From Neobacillus niacini (GTDB taxonomy: Bacteria > Bacillota > Bacilli > Bacillales > Cytobacillaceae): a stretch of DNA of 64,000 bases. A model generated the notes under the pieces. The model worked only from the letters and a program-made list of their open reading frames with translations. It had not been told where the DNA came from and made no database searches. This document shows positions 35,995 to 44,998 of the stretch, piece after piece. Position numbers and translations under genes: made by a program. The stretch is from the NCBI RefSeq assembly GCF_019749295.1, contig NZ_JACWFG010000004.1, forward strand, positions 1 to 64,000, given 5' to 3'. Every line of letters starts with the position of its first letter. Position 1 is the first letter of the stretch.

Positions 35995-37194
35995 ATGAAA
36001 TCGAGGATGACAGAAACTAAATTCCTGCTATATACCGTAAGTGCTATTTTTTTATTAATGATCGTGCGTATTTTCCTCACTGAAATTAATAATATATACA
36101 ACCCCGATAACTATGTAGCCATTCACTCCTTTTTAGAGATTATCTGTATAGCTATTTCAGTAACCATTTTCCTTTACGGCATAAAAAAGTATAGTACAAC
36201 AAGGTCTACCAGATTGTTGCTTTTGGCTTTTACATTTCTAATAGTAGGAATTATTGATTTATTTCACACCCTTTCCTTTAAGGGCATGCCGTTCTTTATT
36301 ACAGCTAGCTCGGTGCAGAAAGCTACGTGGTTTTGGGTGTCTGCGAGAGTTATTCAATCCCTTTTAATGCTCACCCTTATACTCCTGCCAGATCGGAAAC
36401 TAAAGAGAGATTATCGTCTTGTAACATTCGCTTTTGGGATAATCTTAACGGGCATTGTAGGATATAGTATCATTTCCTTTGAAAAAAGCCTCCCAATGCT
36501 TGTAATCGAAGGTAAAGGAACTACTTTATTAAAAAATGGGATTGAATATGGGGTAAGTTTTATTTTATTTATCTCATTGGTCGTCGCCTTATATCAATAC
36601 TATCTCGATAGAAAAGAAGACAAATTATTTTTCGCTTTAGCATTTGTCTTTTTACTGCTTACCGAATTGATTTTTACCATCTATCAAAGTGTTTTTGATG
36701 TAGATAACTTCTTAGGTCACATTTTTAAAGTCTTTGGCTTTTATTTTATCTTAAAAGGCTTTTATTTTTCTGAATATTATAACGTCCAGGATTTAAAAGA
36801 ACAAAATTCAATGTCAGAGTATCCGGGATTATTTTTCAGGTTAAGGAAAGTTGGAAAACAGTTTGTTTGTACAAATATTGGTGGTGAGCTAGTTAAGGAA
36901 ATATCTTATTCTCAGGAAGAAGTTATTGGAGTTTCGATCTCGAAGATCCTCCCAGCACCTGAGGCATCCATTAATAAGTACTGCCGCTTTTCTATGGAAC
37001 TTCAAGAAAGTTTCACCTTTGAAATGGTATGTCAAGATAGATTAATGTTAATTTCCATAAAACCAGATGTTGACGAATTTGGTCAAGATGTTATACTAGG
37101 AACGGCCATGGACATGTCGGAGGTTTTTCCTCGCAGGTTCAATTCAAAGCAGAATATGCAAGAAAATAATACAAATGTAAAAATAGTAATGTAA
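35995..37194 (+). CDS. MASE3-domain membrane sensor with PAS-like tail and no output domain
   Basis: About 399 aa. Residues 1 to about 250 form a MASE3-type membrane sensor with about eight hydrophobic segments (FLIVGIIDLFHTLSFKGMPFF; KATWFWVSARVIQSLLMLTLILLP). A PAS-like cytoplasmic region follows (about 270-385: GLFFRLRKVGKQFVCTNIGGELVKEISYSQEEVIGVSISKILP). MASE3 normally precedes GGDEF, EAL or kinase domains, but the frame stops after the PAS region and no output domain follows in any nearby frame. It might sense a ligand and act through a partner, or be a truncated remnant. ATG 35995 is chosen; a GTG at 35986 is also in frame. Confidence 0.75.
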   Translation: MKSRMTETKFLLYTVSAIFLLMIVRIFLTEINNIYNPDNYVAIHSFLEIICIAISVTIFLYGIKKYSTTRSTRLLLLAFTFLIVGIIDLFHTLSFKGMPFFITASSVQKATWFWVSARVIQSLLMLTLILLPDRKLKRDYRLVTFAFGIILTGIVGYSIISFEKSLPMLVIEGKGTTLLKNGIEYGVSFILFISLVVALYQYYLDRKEDKLFFALAFVFLLLTELIFTIYQSVFDVDNFLGHIFKVFGFYFILKGFYFSEYYNVQDLKEQNSMSEYPGLFFRLRKVGKQFVCTNIGGELVKEISYSQEEVIGVSISKILPAPEASINKYCRFSMELQESFTFEMVCQDRLMLISIKPDVDEFGQDVILGTAMDMSEVFPRRFNSKQNMQENNTNVKIVM

Positions 37195-37358
37195 TTCTTT
37201 CAAGAGATTATCTTACTATTTTTTTTGTCTAAAATAACTTTGTGTGATAAATTTTCCATTGACTGTGATGATAGAGGCTCGTATTATTATTACGTTACTA
37301 TAATAATTATTCATTCGCTATGATTAATAACTGTGTAAATCGATTGGAGGTTTATTAC

Positions 37359-38786
37359 TTGGGTAATTCAAATAAATTAGGCTTTTGGGTATTGACGGCG
37401 CTAGTCGTTGGAAATATGGTTGGCTCAGGTATATTTATGCTGCCGCGTTCATTATCTGAAGCAGCAAGCCCTGGCGGAGTTATGTTAGCTTGGCTTTTTA
37501 CTGGAGTAGGTGTTTTGATGATTGCCCTGGTATTCGGTAATTTAGCCATCCGAAAACCAAATTTAACGGGCGGACCGCAAATTTATGCGAAAGAGCTATT
37601 TAAACCGGAATCCGGTGCCTCCATACTATCTGGATTTATGGCGTCATGGGGTTATTGGATTGGAAATGTGGCCGGAAATGTCGCGATTATTACTACGTTT
37701 GCTGGGTATTTATCAACCTTCTTCCCTATTCTAACAAGTCAGGCTGAGTGGTTTACAATTGGCAATTATACGCTAAAAGTTGGTAATGGATTAACGTTTA
37801 TTGTTTGCAGTGTCCTCTTGTGGGGAACACATTTTATCATATTACAAGGTTTAGAAAGTGCCGGTAAGCTAAATTTTGCAGCAACTGCTGCTAAGGTAAC
37901 TGGGTTTTTACTTTTTATCCTTGTTGGACTTTTTGCCTTTGACAAGACCAACATGTTGCCAATAGTTGAAACAAGATTGAGTGATTCAGGACAAACATTT
38001 GGCTTAATGTCACAGATTAATAATGCAGCACTCGTTACATTATGGGCATTCTGTGGGTTAGAGTCTGCAGTTGTCTTTGCTTCTCGTGCTAAAAGGAAAA
38101 TTGATGTAAAACGTGCAACGATTGTTGGGTTATTTATTGCATTGGGTATTTATATTGGGATTAGCACACTTGTAATGGGGATGCTGGACCAAAATACTCT
38201 TATCTCTTCAGAAAAGCCATTGATTGATGCGATTCAAACTGTCTTAGGACCAGTTGGCGGGAAAGTATTAGCGGCTATTGGTTTAGTCAGCTTATTTGGT
38301 TCGACAATTGGCTGGGTCATGCTTAGTGCTGAAGTGCCATATCAAGCAGCAAAGCAAGGATTATTTCTTCCTGCTTTCTTAAAAGAAAACAAAAAAGGAC
38401 TTCCGATATTTTCCTTAGTTTTAACAAACGGAATTGCGCAAATCTTTATTTTCTCAACCGTATCTAAATCAATTTCAGGTGCATTTGACTTTATTATTGT
38501 CATTGCTACGTTAGCCTATTTAGTACCTTATTTTATCGCTTCTGTTTATCAGTTGAAATTAGTGATTAAGGGCGAATCCTACATGACTTTAAAATCGCGT
38601 ATTCTAGACGGAGTCATTGCAACAGTTGCAACACTCTACTCTGTTTGGGTTATTATCTCAGGAACCTCTGATTTAAAGACCTTTATATTAGGGATTGTTC
38701 TTTTATCTAGCGGGATCTTCTTTTACGGATCGCTTAAGAAGAGTCATAGGATGGAGAAAGAACGAGAAGAATTACTATCTGCATAA
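37359..38786 (+). CDS. APC-superfamily amino acid antiporter (arginine/ornithine type)
   Basis: About 475 aa with 12 membrane segments. Substrate-binding loop of transmembrane 1 is VGNMVGSGIFMLP; TM6 region is ALVTLWAFCGLESAVVFASRAK. This is the basic amino acid/polyamine antiporter subgroup (ArcD/YvsH-like), which exchanges arginine, ornithine, lysine or amines. TTG start 37359, 8 nt after GGAGG. Single gene closed by a strong terminator; exact substrates are not decidable here. Confidence 0.88.
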   Translation: MGNSNKLGFWVLTALVVGNMVGSGIFMLPRSLSEAASPGGVMLAWLFTGVGVLMIALVFGNLAIRKPNLTGGPQIYAKELFKPESGASILSGFMASWGYWIGNVAGNVAIITTFAGYLSTFFPILTSQAEWFTIGNYTLKVGNGLTFIVCSVLLWGTHFIILQGLESAGKLNFAATAAKVTGFLLFILVGLFAFDKTNMLPIVETRLSDSGQTFGLMSQINNAALVTLWAFCGLESAVVFASRAKRKIDVKRATIVGLFIALGIYIGISTLVMGMLDQNTLISSEKPLIDAIQTVLGPVGGKVLAAIGLVSLFGSTIGWVMLSAEVPYQAAKQGLFLPAFLKENKKGLPIFSLVLTNGIAQIFIFSTVSKSISGAFDFIIVIATLAYLVPYFIASVYQLKLVIKGESYMTLKSRILDGVIATVATLYSVWVIISGTSDLKTFILGIVLLSSGIFFYGSLKKSHRMEKEREELLSA

Positions 38787-38797
38787 TCATTACCCTC

Positions 38798-38830
38798 ACA
38801 CCTGACAGTTTTTTTCTGTCAGGTGTTTTA
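38798..38830 (+). terminator. Terminator of the antiporter gene
   Basis: Perfect 11-bp stem ACACCTGACAG / CTGTCAGGTGT with a T-rich loop, followed by TTTT. Confidence 0.88.
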
Positions 38831-38906
38831 CATTTTAATGAGAGAAATGGGAAGTATAACCTTATGTAGTTTTGGAATGTCTACAACTCATGAGGAGGTT
38901 ACTGAA

Positions 38907-39740
38907 TTGAAGAAATTAATGTTTGTTTTTGCACTCCTACTCAGCATTCTTATAGTCTTGTCAGCATGCGGTAAAGACGAGAAAGCAAAAGAGGATAAAA
39001 AAGAAGATAATAAGACCACAGAAAAGGCAGATGATCAAGATTTACTAGCAAAGGTTAAGGATGATGGAAAACTGCTAATAGGGACAGAGGGTACATATGC
39101 TCCTTTTACTTTCCATGATGAAAGTGGAAATCTTACTGGATTTGATGTCGAAATATCGACCGAGGTTGCTAAACGTTTAGGGGTAGAACCTGAATTTAAG
39201 GAAACACAATGGGATGCCTTATTTGCCGGCCTGGACGCAAAGCGCTTTGATATGATAGCCAACCAAGTTGGAATCCGCCCGGATCGTCAAGAAAAATACG
39301 ACTTCTCTGATCCATACATTACTTCTGCGGCTGTCTTAATTGCACACAAGGATAATAATGAAGTAAAGGCTTTTGAAGATATAAAAGGGTTGAATGCTGC
39401 ACAGTCATTGACTAGTAATTATGGAGATATGGCTAAAAAGTTTGGTGCCAGCCTAGTAAGTGTGGAAGGCTTCACTCAAGCGGTTGAACTTCTTGCTTCC
39501 AAACGGGTCGATGTAACGATAAACGACCGAATTTCGTACTTAGATTATACAAAACAAAGACCTGATGCCCCCATAAAAGTTGTTGATACTAGCGAAGAAG
39601 CATCTGCGAGCGGGCTCATGTTCAGAAAAAAGAGTGATACCCTTGTAGAGGCAGTCAACAAGGCATTAACGGAAATGATTGATGACGGAACTTATAAAAA
39701 AATCTCAGAGAAATGGTTTGGTGAAGATGTACTTAAGTAG
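38907..39740 (+). CDS. tcyA: Cystine ABC transporter substrate-binding lipoprotein TcyA-like
   Basis: About 277 aa. Lipoprotein signal peptide with lipobox LSAC. The mature part matches B. subtilis TcyA in blocks: GTEGTYAPFTFHDE, GFDVEISTEVAKRLG, FKETQWDALFAGLDAKRFD, ANQVGIRPDRQEKYDFSDPY, AAQSLTSNYGD, and the end [10 protein letters not shown]. Binds L-cystine (probably) outside the membrane. Start at TTG 38907 after GAGGAGG; the frame upstream to 38823 runs through the previous terminator and is not coding. First gene of the tcyABC-type operon. Confidence 0.88.
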   Translation: MKKLMFVFALLLSILIVLSACGKDEKAKEDKKEDNKTTEKADDQDLLAKVKDDGKLLIGTEGTYAPFTFHDESGNLTGFDVEISTEVAKRLGVEPEFKETQWDALFAGLDAKRFDMIANQVGIRPDRQEKYDFSDPYITSAAVLIAHKDNNEVKAFEDIKGLNAAQSLTSNYGDMAKKFGASLVSVEGFTQAVELLASKRVDVTINDRISYLDYTKQRPDAPIKVVDTSEEASASGLMFRKKSDTLVEAVNKALTEMIDDGTYKKISEKWFGEDVLK

Positions 39741-40422
39741 TATTTTTGCTGACCCAGAGAGAACGGCCCGTTTAATTGATATTGCTCAAAGTTCCTTTCT
39801 GCCCCTTTTGAAAGGGGCTATTTTTTATACGATACCGCTAACCATTATTACTTTTATTGTGGGTTTGGTATTAGCCATTTTAACTGCCTTGGCTCGTATT
39901 TCCCATGTAAGAATCTTTCAGATGATTGCGAGGGTATATGTTTCAGCAATCCGCGGTACTCCGCTAATCGTACAGTTATTCATTATCTTTTATGGACTTC
40001 CCAACATCGGAATTATTATTGATTCCTATACAGCGGCAGTGATTGGATTTTCTCTGAGTGTTGGAGCATACACCTCTGAAATCATTCGAGCTGCAATTCT
40101 TTCGACACCCAAGGGACAGTGGGAGGCGGGCTATTCGATTGGAATGAGCTACTCACAGGTGTTAAGAAGGATTATCCTGCCTCAGGCAGCAAGAGTTTCA
40201 ATTCCGCCGTTATCTAACTCTTTTATTAGTCTGGTGAAAGATACTTCCCTTGCATCGCTCGTGCTAGTTTCTGAGATGTTCCGTAAAGCGCAGGAAATTG
40301 CAGCGAGTAATTATGAATTTTTATTGGTTTATTCTGAAGCTGCTCTGATCTATTGGGTAATATGCTTTATCCTCTCCATTATCCAGCAAGTTTTAGAAAA
40401 GAAACTAGATCGTTACGTGTAA
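39727..40422 (+). CDS. tcyB: Cystine ABC transporter permease TcyB-like
   Basis: About 231 aa with five membrane segments, the polar amino acid permease signature [21 protein letters not shown] and the EAA loop [32 protein letters not shown]. Start taken at ATG 39727, which overlaps the end of tcyA by 14 nt; ribosome site GGTGAAG is modest. An alternative in-frame start at 39679 lies deeper in tcyA. Confidence 0.9.
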   Translation: MYLSSIFADPERTARLIDIAQSSFLPLLKGAIFYTIPLTIITFIVGLVLAILTALARISHVRIFQMIARVYVSAIRGTPLIVQLFIIFYGLPNIGIIIDSYTAAVIGFSLSVGAYTSEIIRAAILSTPKGQWEAGYSIGMSYSQVLRRIILPQAARVSIPPLSNSFISLVKDTSLASLVLVSEMFRKAQEIAASNYEFLLVYSEAALIYWVICFILSIIQQVLEKKLDRYV

Positions 40423-40442
40423 TAGAAGGGAGAGTGAATACG

Positions 40443-41177
40443 GTGATTTCGATACAAGGATTATATAAGCAATTCGGTAAGTTAGAGGTTCTTAAAGGAA
40501 TTGACATAGAGGTAGAAAAGGGAAATGTAGTAGTGGTAATTGGACCATCAGGCTCAGGAAAAACAACCATGCTGCGGTGCCTAAATGTATTAGAAACACC
40601 AACGAAAGGTGTTATTTCCATTGAGGGCAACACACTTGATTTCTCGGGTAATGTACCGAAGAAAAATATTGCCGCCTTTAGGCGATTAACGGGTATGGTG
40701 TTTCAAAGCTATAACTTATTCCCACATAAAACAGCTCTTGAAAATGTGATGGAGGGGCCAGTAATTGTAAAAAATGAGAATAAGGAATCCGCTCGAAAAA
40801 AGGCGCAAACTTTATTAGAAAAGGTAGGGCTGGGGGATAAAGTGGATTATTATCCTGCACAGCTCTCAGGGGGACAGCAGCAAAGGGTTGGAATTGCCAG
40901 AGCATTGGCAATGGAACCAAAGGTTATGCTGTTTGATGAACCGACTTCAGCTTTAGATCCTGAACTAGTCGGTGAAGTTTTAAAAGTAATGAAGGACCTA
41001 GCGACTGAAGGGATGACGATGATTGTTGTTACACATGAAATGCGCTTCGCCCGAGAGGCTGCTGATGAGGTTATCTTTATGGATCAAGGTGTCGTTGTGG
41101 AGAGGGATAAACCTGAAAATATCTTTACCAATCCAAAAGAAGAACGGACCAAGAAATTTTTAAATATGATTCAGTAA
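40443..41177 (+). CDS. tcyC: Cystine ABC transporter ATPase TcyC-like
   Basis: About 244 aa. Walker [10 protein letters not shown] (about residue 34), Q-loop [17 protein letters not shown], signature LSGGQQQR, Walker [15 protein letters not shown], and the switch His in VVTHEM. Polar amino acid transporter ATPase. GTG start at 40443 after AGGGAGAG, 20 nt past tcyB; the frame upstream from 40353 overlaps tcyB and is not conserved. Confidence 0.93.
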   Translation: MISIQGLYKQFGKLEVLKGIDIEVEKGNVVVVIGPSGSGKTTMLRCLNVLETPTKGVISIEGNTLDFSGNVPKKNIAAFRRLTGMVFQSYNLFPHKTALENVMEGPVIVKNENKESARKKAQTLLEKVGLGDKVDYYPAQLSGGQQQRVGIARALAMEPKVMLFDEPTSALDPELVGEVLKVMKDLATEGMTMIVVTHEMRFAREAADEVIFMDQGVVVERDKPENIFTNPKEERTKKFLNMIQ

Positions 41178-41237
41178 GTACTATGGCAAATGTCATAGTA
41201 CTTTTTTAATTATTTAGGTAAAATTTAGTTAGAAAAG

Positions 41238-41263
41238 TGAAACTTTTCCAATTTTTAACCGTA
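41238..41263 (+). promoter_or_regulatory. Sigma-W promoter of the yuaF-floT operon
   Basis: TGAAAC, exactly 16 nt, then CGTA: a perfect match to the sigma-W consensus. It stands 35 nt before the NfeD-like gene. In B. subtilis the equivalent operon belongs to the sigma-W cell-envelope stress regulon. Confidence 0.93.
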
Positions 41264-41298
41264 TTAAAGTTACATAGATAAGGAAGGGAGTGGTGCCA

Positions 41299-41832
41299 AT
41301 GGAGGTATTCAATCTGCCATTAGAAACCATCTATTTATATGGATTAATTGGTTCAGGTATTTTAACTATTTTGTATGTATTCTTTGCAGACGTTGTCCAC
41401 TTTGATGGGCCAGATTTTCTTAATCCAGTGATTATCTTAGCTTTTGTAACCCTTTTTTCAGCAAGCGGATATTTATTAGAAAAGCTTACCGGTATTCATT
41501 ATTTTGGAATCATAGGAATATCAGCCATTATAGCCTTTATCCTGGTTACTTTTTTAAATGTTTTTATCCTTCTCCCATTGTCGAATGCTGAAGAGTCACT
41601 TGTATATAAAGAAAGTGACTTAAGAGGCAGGATTGGAACCGTTATTACAGCGATTCCGGCAGATGGGTATGGGGAAGTAATGATTGAGAGTATTAGCGGA
41701 AGAATTGCAAAACCAGCAACAAGCTTTGATTCTGTCCAGATTGACAATGGAACGAATGTGCTTGTGGTTGATATAAAAGATGGAGTGCTTCAAGTAAGTT
41801 CCCATCAAGAAGTAGAGACATATTTATTATAG
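41299..41832 (+). CDS. yuaF: NfeD-like membrane protein YuaF
   Basis: 177 aa. About three to four membrane segments in the first 100 residues, then a C-terminal OB-fold domain (LRGRIGTVITAIPADGYGEVMIESISGRIAKPA...GTNVLVVDIKDGVLQV) typical of NfeD proteins that partner with flotillins. Sits 13 nt before the flotillin gene. ATG at 41299, 8 nt after AAGGGAG; GTGs at 41290 and 41293 overlap that site. Confidence 0.92.
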   Translation: MEVFNLPLETIYLYGLIGSGILTILYVFFADVVHFDGPDFLNPVIILAFVTLFSASGYLLEKLTGIHYFGIIGISAIIAFILVTFLNVFILLPLSNAEESLVYKESDLRGRIGTVITAIPADGYGEVMIESISGRIAKPATSFDSVQIDNGTNVLVVDIKDGVLQVSSHQEVETYLL

Positions 41833-41845
41833 GGAGGTTGGTTAG

Positions 41846-43360
41846 ATGGATTTAGGTTTTTGGATTGTTATTGGGATTGTCGCATTTATTTTGATTGCAT
41901 TAATTGGTGTTTTTATTACGAAGTATCGAACAGCAGGGCCAGATGAGGCGCTGATTGTTACAGGTAGTTTCTTAGGAAATGGAAATGTTCATGTAGATGA
42001 ATCAGGGAATAAAATCAAAATCATCCGCGGTGGAGGAAGCTTCATTTTACCAGTATTTCAACAAGCAAAGCCGCTTAGCTTGCTTTCAAGTAAGCTTGAA
42101 GTAACGACACCAGAAGTGTATACGGAGCAAGGGGTACCGGTCATGGCGGATGGTGTAGCAATCATCAAAATTGGCGGCTCCATTAGTGAAATTGCGACCG
42201 CTGCTGAACAGTTCCTTGGTAAAGCGAAGGATGACCGTGAAAATGAAGCAAAAGAAGTTCTTGAAGGGCACTTACGATCAATCCTTGGTTCTATGACAGT
42301 GGAAGAAATTTATAAGAACCGTGATAAGTTCTCTCAAGAGGTGCAGCGAGTCGCTTCACAGGATTTAGCAAAAATGGGCTTAGTGATTGTTTCTTTTACA
42401 ATTAGAGATGTTCGCGATAAGAATGGTTACCTAGATTCACTTGGAAAACCGCGTATTGCCCAAGTGAAACGTGATGCTGATATCGCGACAGCGGAAGCGG
42501 ATAAAGAAACGAGAATTAAAAAAGCAGAGGCAGCAAAAGAAGCTAAGCGTTCTGAATTAGAACGGGCAACTGAAATCGCTGAGGCAGAAAAAGTGAATCA
42601 ACTAAAGGTTGCTGAGTTCCGCCGTGAACAAGATAGTGCAAAAGCACGGGCTGACATGGCGTATGAATTGGAAAGTGCAAGAGCAAAGCAAGAAGTAACC
42701 GAACAAGAGATGCAAGTTAAAATTATCGAAAGACAAAAGCAGATTGAATTGGAAGAAAAAGAAATTCTGCGCCGTGAACGTCAATACGATTCTGAAGTGA
42801 AGAAAAAAGCCGATGCGGACCGCTACTCCGTTGAGCAGGCTGCAGCAGCGGATAAGGCAAAACAAATTGCTGAAGCAGAAGCGAATAAGTATCGTATCGA
42901 AGCAATGGCAAAGGCGGAAGCAGAACGAGTTCGACTCGATGGTTTATCCAAAGCGGAGGCTCAAAAGGCACAAGGTACAGCAGAGGCTGAAATTATTCGC
43001 TTGAAAGGTTTGGCTGAAGCAGAAGCAAAAGAAAAGATTGCAGAAGCATTCGAACAGTTCGGTCAAGCGGCCATTTTAGATATGATCATCAAAATGCTTC
43101 CTGAATATGCGAAGCAGGTAGCAAGCCCGCTTTCTAATATTGATAAGATTACCGTGGTAGACACAGGTGGTTCCGGAGAAAATGGCGGCGCCAACAAGAT
43201 TACCGGTTATGCAACAAACCTAATGGCAACACTTCAAGAGTCATTAAAAGCATCTAGCGGAATCGACGTAAAAGAACTAATCGAGAACTACTCAGGAAAA
43301 GGAAATGTAAAAAGCAGTATCCAAGAACTAACAGACACCATTAAAAAAACAGAAGATTAA
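41846..43360 (+). CDS. floT: Flotillin FloT (YuaG)
   Basis: 504 aa. One N-terminal membrane hairpin (WIVIGIVAFILIALIGVFITKYRTAGPDEALIVTG), a PHB/SPFH domain (about 30-200), then a long coiled coil rich in Glu/Ala/Lys heptads (about 200-400; repeated EAEA/KAEA), and a flotillin tail. It scaffolds functional membrane microdomains and affects membrane fluidity, sporulation and secretion in Bacillus. Co-transcribed with the NfeD-like gene from the sigma-W promoter. Confidence 0.96.
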   Translation: MDLGFWIVIGIVAFILIALIGVFITKYRTAGPDEALIVTGSFLGNGNVHVDESGNKIKIIRGGGSFILPVFQQAKPLSLLSSKLEVTTPEVYTEQGVPVMADGVAIIKIGGSISEIATAAEQFLGKAKDDRENEAKEVLEGHLRSILGSMTVEEIYKNRDKFSQEVQRVASQDLAKMGLVIVSFTIRDVRDKNGYLDSLGKPRIAQVKRDADIATAEADKETRIKKAEAAKEAKRSELERATEIAEAEKVNQLKVAEFRREQDSAKARADMAYELESARAKQEVTEQEMQVKIIERQKQIELEEKEILRRERQYDSEVKKKADADRYSVEQAAAADKAKQIAEAEANKYRIEAMAKAEAERVRLDGLSKAEAQKAQGTAEAEIIRLKGLAEAEAKEKIAEAFEQFGQAAILDMIIKMLPEYAKQVASPLSNIDKITVVDTGGSGENGGANKITGYATNLMATLQESLKASSGIDVKELIENYSGKGNVKSSIQELTDTIKKTED

Positions 43361-43370
43361 ACATTGATGG

Positions 43371-43400
43371 ACCTTATCGGAAAATGATAAGGTTCTTTTT
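43371..43400 (+). terminator. Terminator of floT
   Basis: ACCTTATC / GATAAGGT stem with 7-nt loop, then TCTTTTTT. Confidence 0.88.
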
Positions 43401-43579
43401 TATACAAAATGCTGCTAAAGGTCTTTGCCAACCGCTCTCTTCATAAACTTTGTTCCCTTTTTGTGTTAGTCAGTAAGGTTACTTGAGACATAGTTTTGGT
43501 GAATATAAAGGCAACTATGTCCTTATGAATAGTTCATTCGTGTGAGTATTCCTCAAGATCTCGATTAAAGTTGGCGGCT

Positions 43580-44020
43580 CGTGGGATTAGTCCTCAATAC
43601 CCTGTATTAAGGACAAATCTTTCTGACGGTACGTGAGATTAGTCCTTAATCTCCTGTATTAAGGACAAATCTTCCTGGCGGTACGTGAGATTAGTCCCCA
43701 ATCCCCTGTATTAAGGACAAATCTTCCTGGCGGCTCGTGAGATTAGTCCTCAATGCCCTGTATTAAGGACAAATCTTCCTGGCGGCTCGTGAGATTAGTC
43801 CTCAATCCCCTGTATTAAGGACAAATCTTCCTGTCGATTCGTGAGATTAGTCCTCAATCCCCTGTATTAAGGACAAATCTTCCTGTCGGTACGTGAGATT
43901 AGTCCTCAATCCCCTGTATTAAGGACAAATCTTCCTGTCGGTACGTGAGATTAGTCCTTAATCCCCTGTATTAAGGACAAATCTTCCTGACGGCTCCGTG
44001 GGATTAGTCCTCAATCCTCT
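43580..44020. repeat. Tandem array of a 52-bp hairpin-forming repeat (about 8.5 copies)
   Basis: Eight full units begin at 43580, 43632, 43684, 43736, 43788, 43840, 43892 and 43944, exactly 52 bp apart, with a partial ninth at 43997 after a one-base insertion. Each unit contains the arms GATTAGTCCTCAAT and ATTAAGGACAAATC around a 7-nt centre CCCCTGT (11-12 of 14 positions pair), then a 17-nt linker of the type TTCCTGTCGGTACGTGA. Changes are concentrated in the linker and a few arm positions. There is no reading frame across it and no adjacent cas genes, and the spacers are near-identical, so it is not a CRISPR. Confidence 0.95.
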
Positions 44021-44287
44021 GAAGCGCAATTCAATAGGCAACCTTAATATAGTTATGCAAAAAAAATAAGGCTTCCTCACGTTGAGGAAACCCTTATGTA
44101 AAAAAGAGAGATTAAAATTGGGAAGCAAGAAGATTCATTACCTTAGGAGAAGAGTAACTCTTTCATTGCTACAGGTACATCTTATCGAGAAATATTGTAG
44201 ATGTTATGAAGAACTTGTGATGAATTTGTGAAGATGAAAACACCCATCCCTTAACATGATATATTGTAGTTAAGGGGAGTGAGAACG
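44021..44287. other. Gap before the two-component system
   Basis: No gene is seen. A hairpin AAGG.TTCCTCA-cgt-TGAGGAA..CCTT at about 44069-44098, followed by TATGTAAAAAA, resembles a terminator reading on the minus strand, although no minus-strand gene ends there. The promoter of the response regulator should lie just before 44272. Confidence 0.5.
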
Positions 44288-44998
44288 ATGAAGATATTAC
44301 TAGTTGATGATGAGAAAAGAATCCTAGAAGTCCTCGAAGCCTATCTAGAAAGAGAAGGCTATGAAATTCATTGTGCTGATAATGGAATAGATGCCTTAAA
44401 AAAGGCGAAAAACATAAATCCTGATTTAATTATTTTAGATTTAATGCTTCCTGATATCTCTGGAGAAGAGGTATGTCGTTTAGTAAGAAAAGAATCAGAT
44501 GTCCCCATTCTCATGCTGACCGCTAAGTCTGCGGAAGATGACCGCATTAACGGGATTGTTATGGGGGCGGATGATTATTTAACGAAGCCATTTAGCCCTA
44601 GGGAAGTAGTGGTACGGGTACAAGCAATACTCAGAAGGGTCAAGAAAACAGAGAAAGTGGAACGAATTGAATTCAATAACAAGCAACTGGCAATTGACCT
44701 AAGCAAAAAAGAAGTGACTGTTAAAGGGCAGGATGTTATTTTGACCCCAATTGAATATAAATTGCTCACCAATATGGCACTCAATCCTGGCAGAGTATAC
44801 AGCCGGATGGATCTACTTGAAAAGATTCAGGATGAAGGTATGTATTACGAAGGCTATGAGCGAAGTGTCGATACGCATATTAAAAACCTTCGGAAAAAAA
44901 TTGAATTGGATTCCAGGCAGCCTTCGTTTATCCTCACCGTATTCGGGATGGGTTATAAATTTGGAGGGGTGCTGGATGTTTCAAACGCTGCGGTCTAG
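44288..44998 (+). CDS. OmpR/PhoB-family response regulator
   Basis: About 236 aa. Receiver domain with DDE at 8-10, phospho-acceptor Asp near 51 (DLIILDLMLPDISGEE), Thr in LMLTAKS and Lys in YLTKPF. C-terminal winged helix (LLTNMALNPGRVYSRMDLLEKI; ERSVDTHIKNLRKKIE; ILTVFGMGYKF). ATG 44288 follows AAGGGGAG; an upstream GTG at 44279 overlaps that site. Overlaps its kinase gene by 23 nt. Target genes are not evident from the neighbourhood. Confidence 0.92.
   Translation: MKILLVDDEKRILEVLEAYLEREGYEIHCADNGIDALKKAKNINPDLIILDLMLPDISGEEVCRLVRKESDVPILMLTAKSAEDDRINGIVMGADDYLTKPFSPREVVVRVQAILRRVKKTEKVERIEFNNKQLAIDLSKKEVTVKGQDVILTPIEYKLLTNMALNPGRVYSRMDLLEKIQDEGMYYEGYERSVDTHIKNLRKKIELDSRQPSFILTVFGMGYKFGGVLDVSNAAV

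Noticed and set aside
37195-37358. Lysine riboswitch before the amino acid antiporter (GATAGAGGCTCG resembles its 5' element)
   Set aside because: Only about 110 nt remain before the start codon, the other conserved lysine-riboswitch blocks are absent, and no terminator follows.
43580-44020. CRISPR array
   Set aside because: Repeats are regularly spaced, but the putative spacers are nearly identical between units, the unit is a simple tandem repeat, and no cas genes are nearby.
44751-44975. N-terminal extension of the sensor kinase
   Set aside because: It overlaps the response regulator DNA-binding domain in another frame; GGAGGGG points to the start at 44976.
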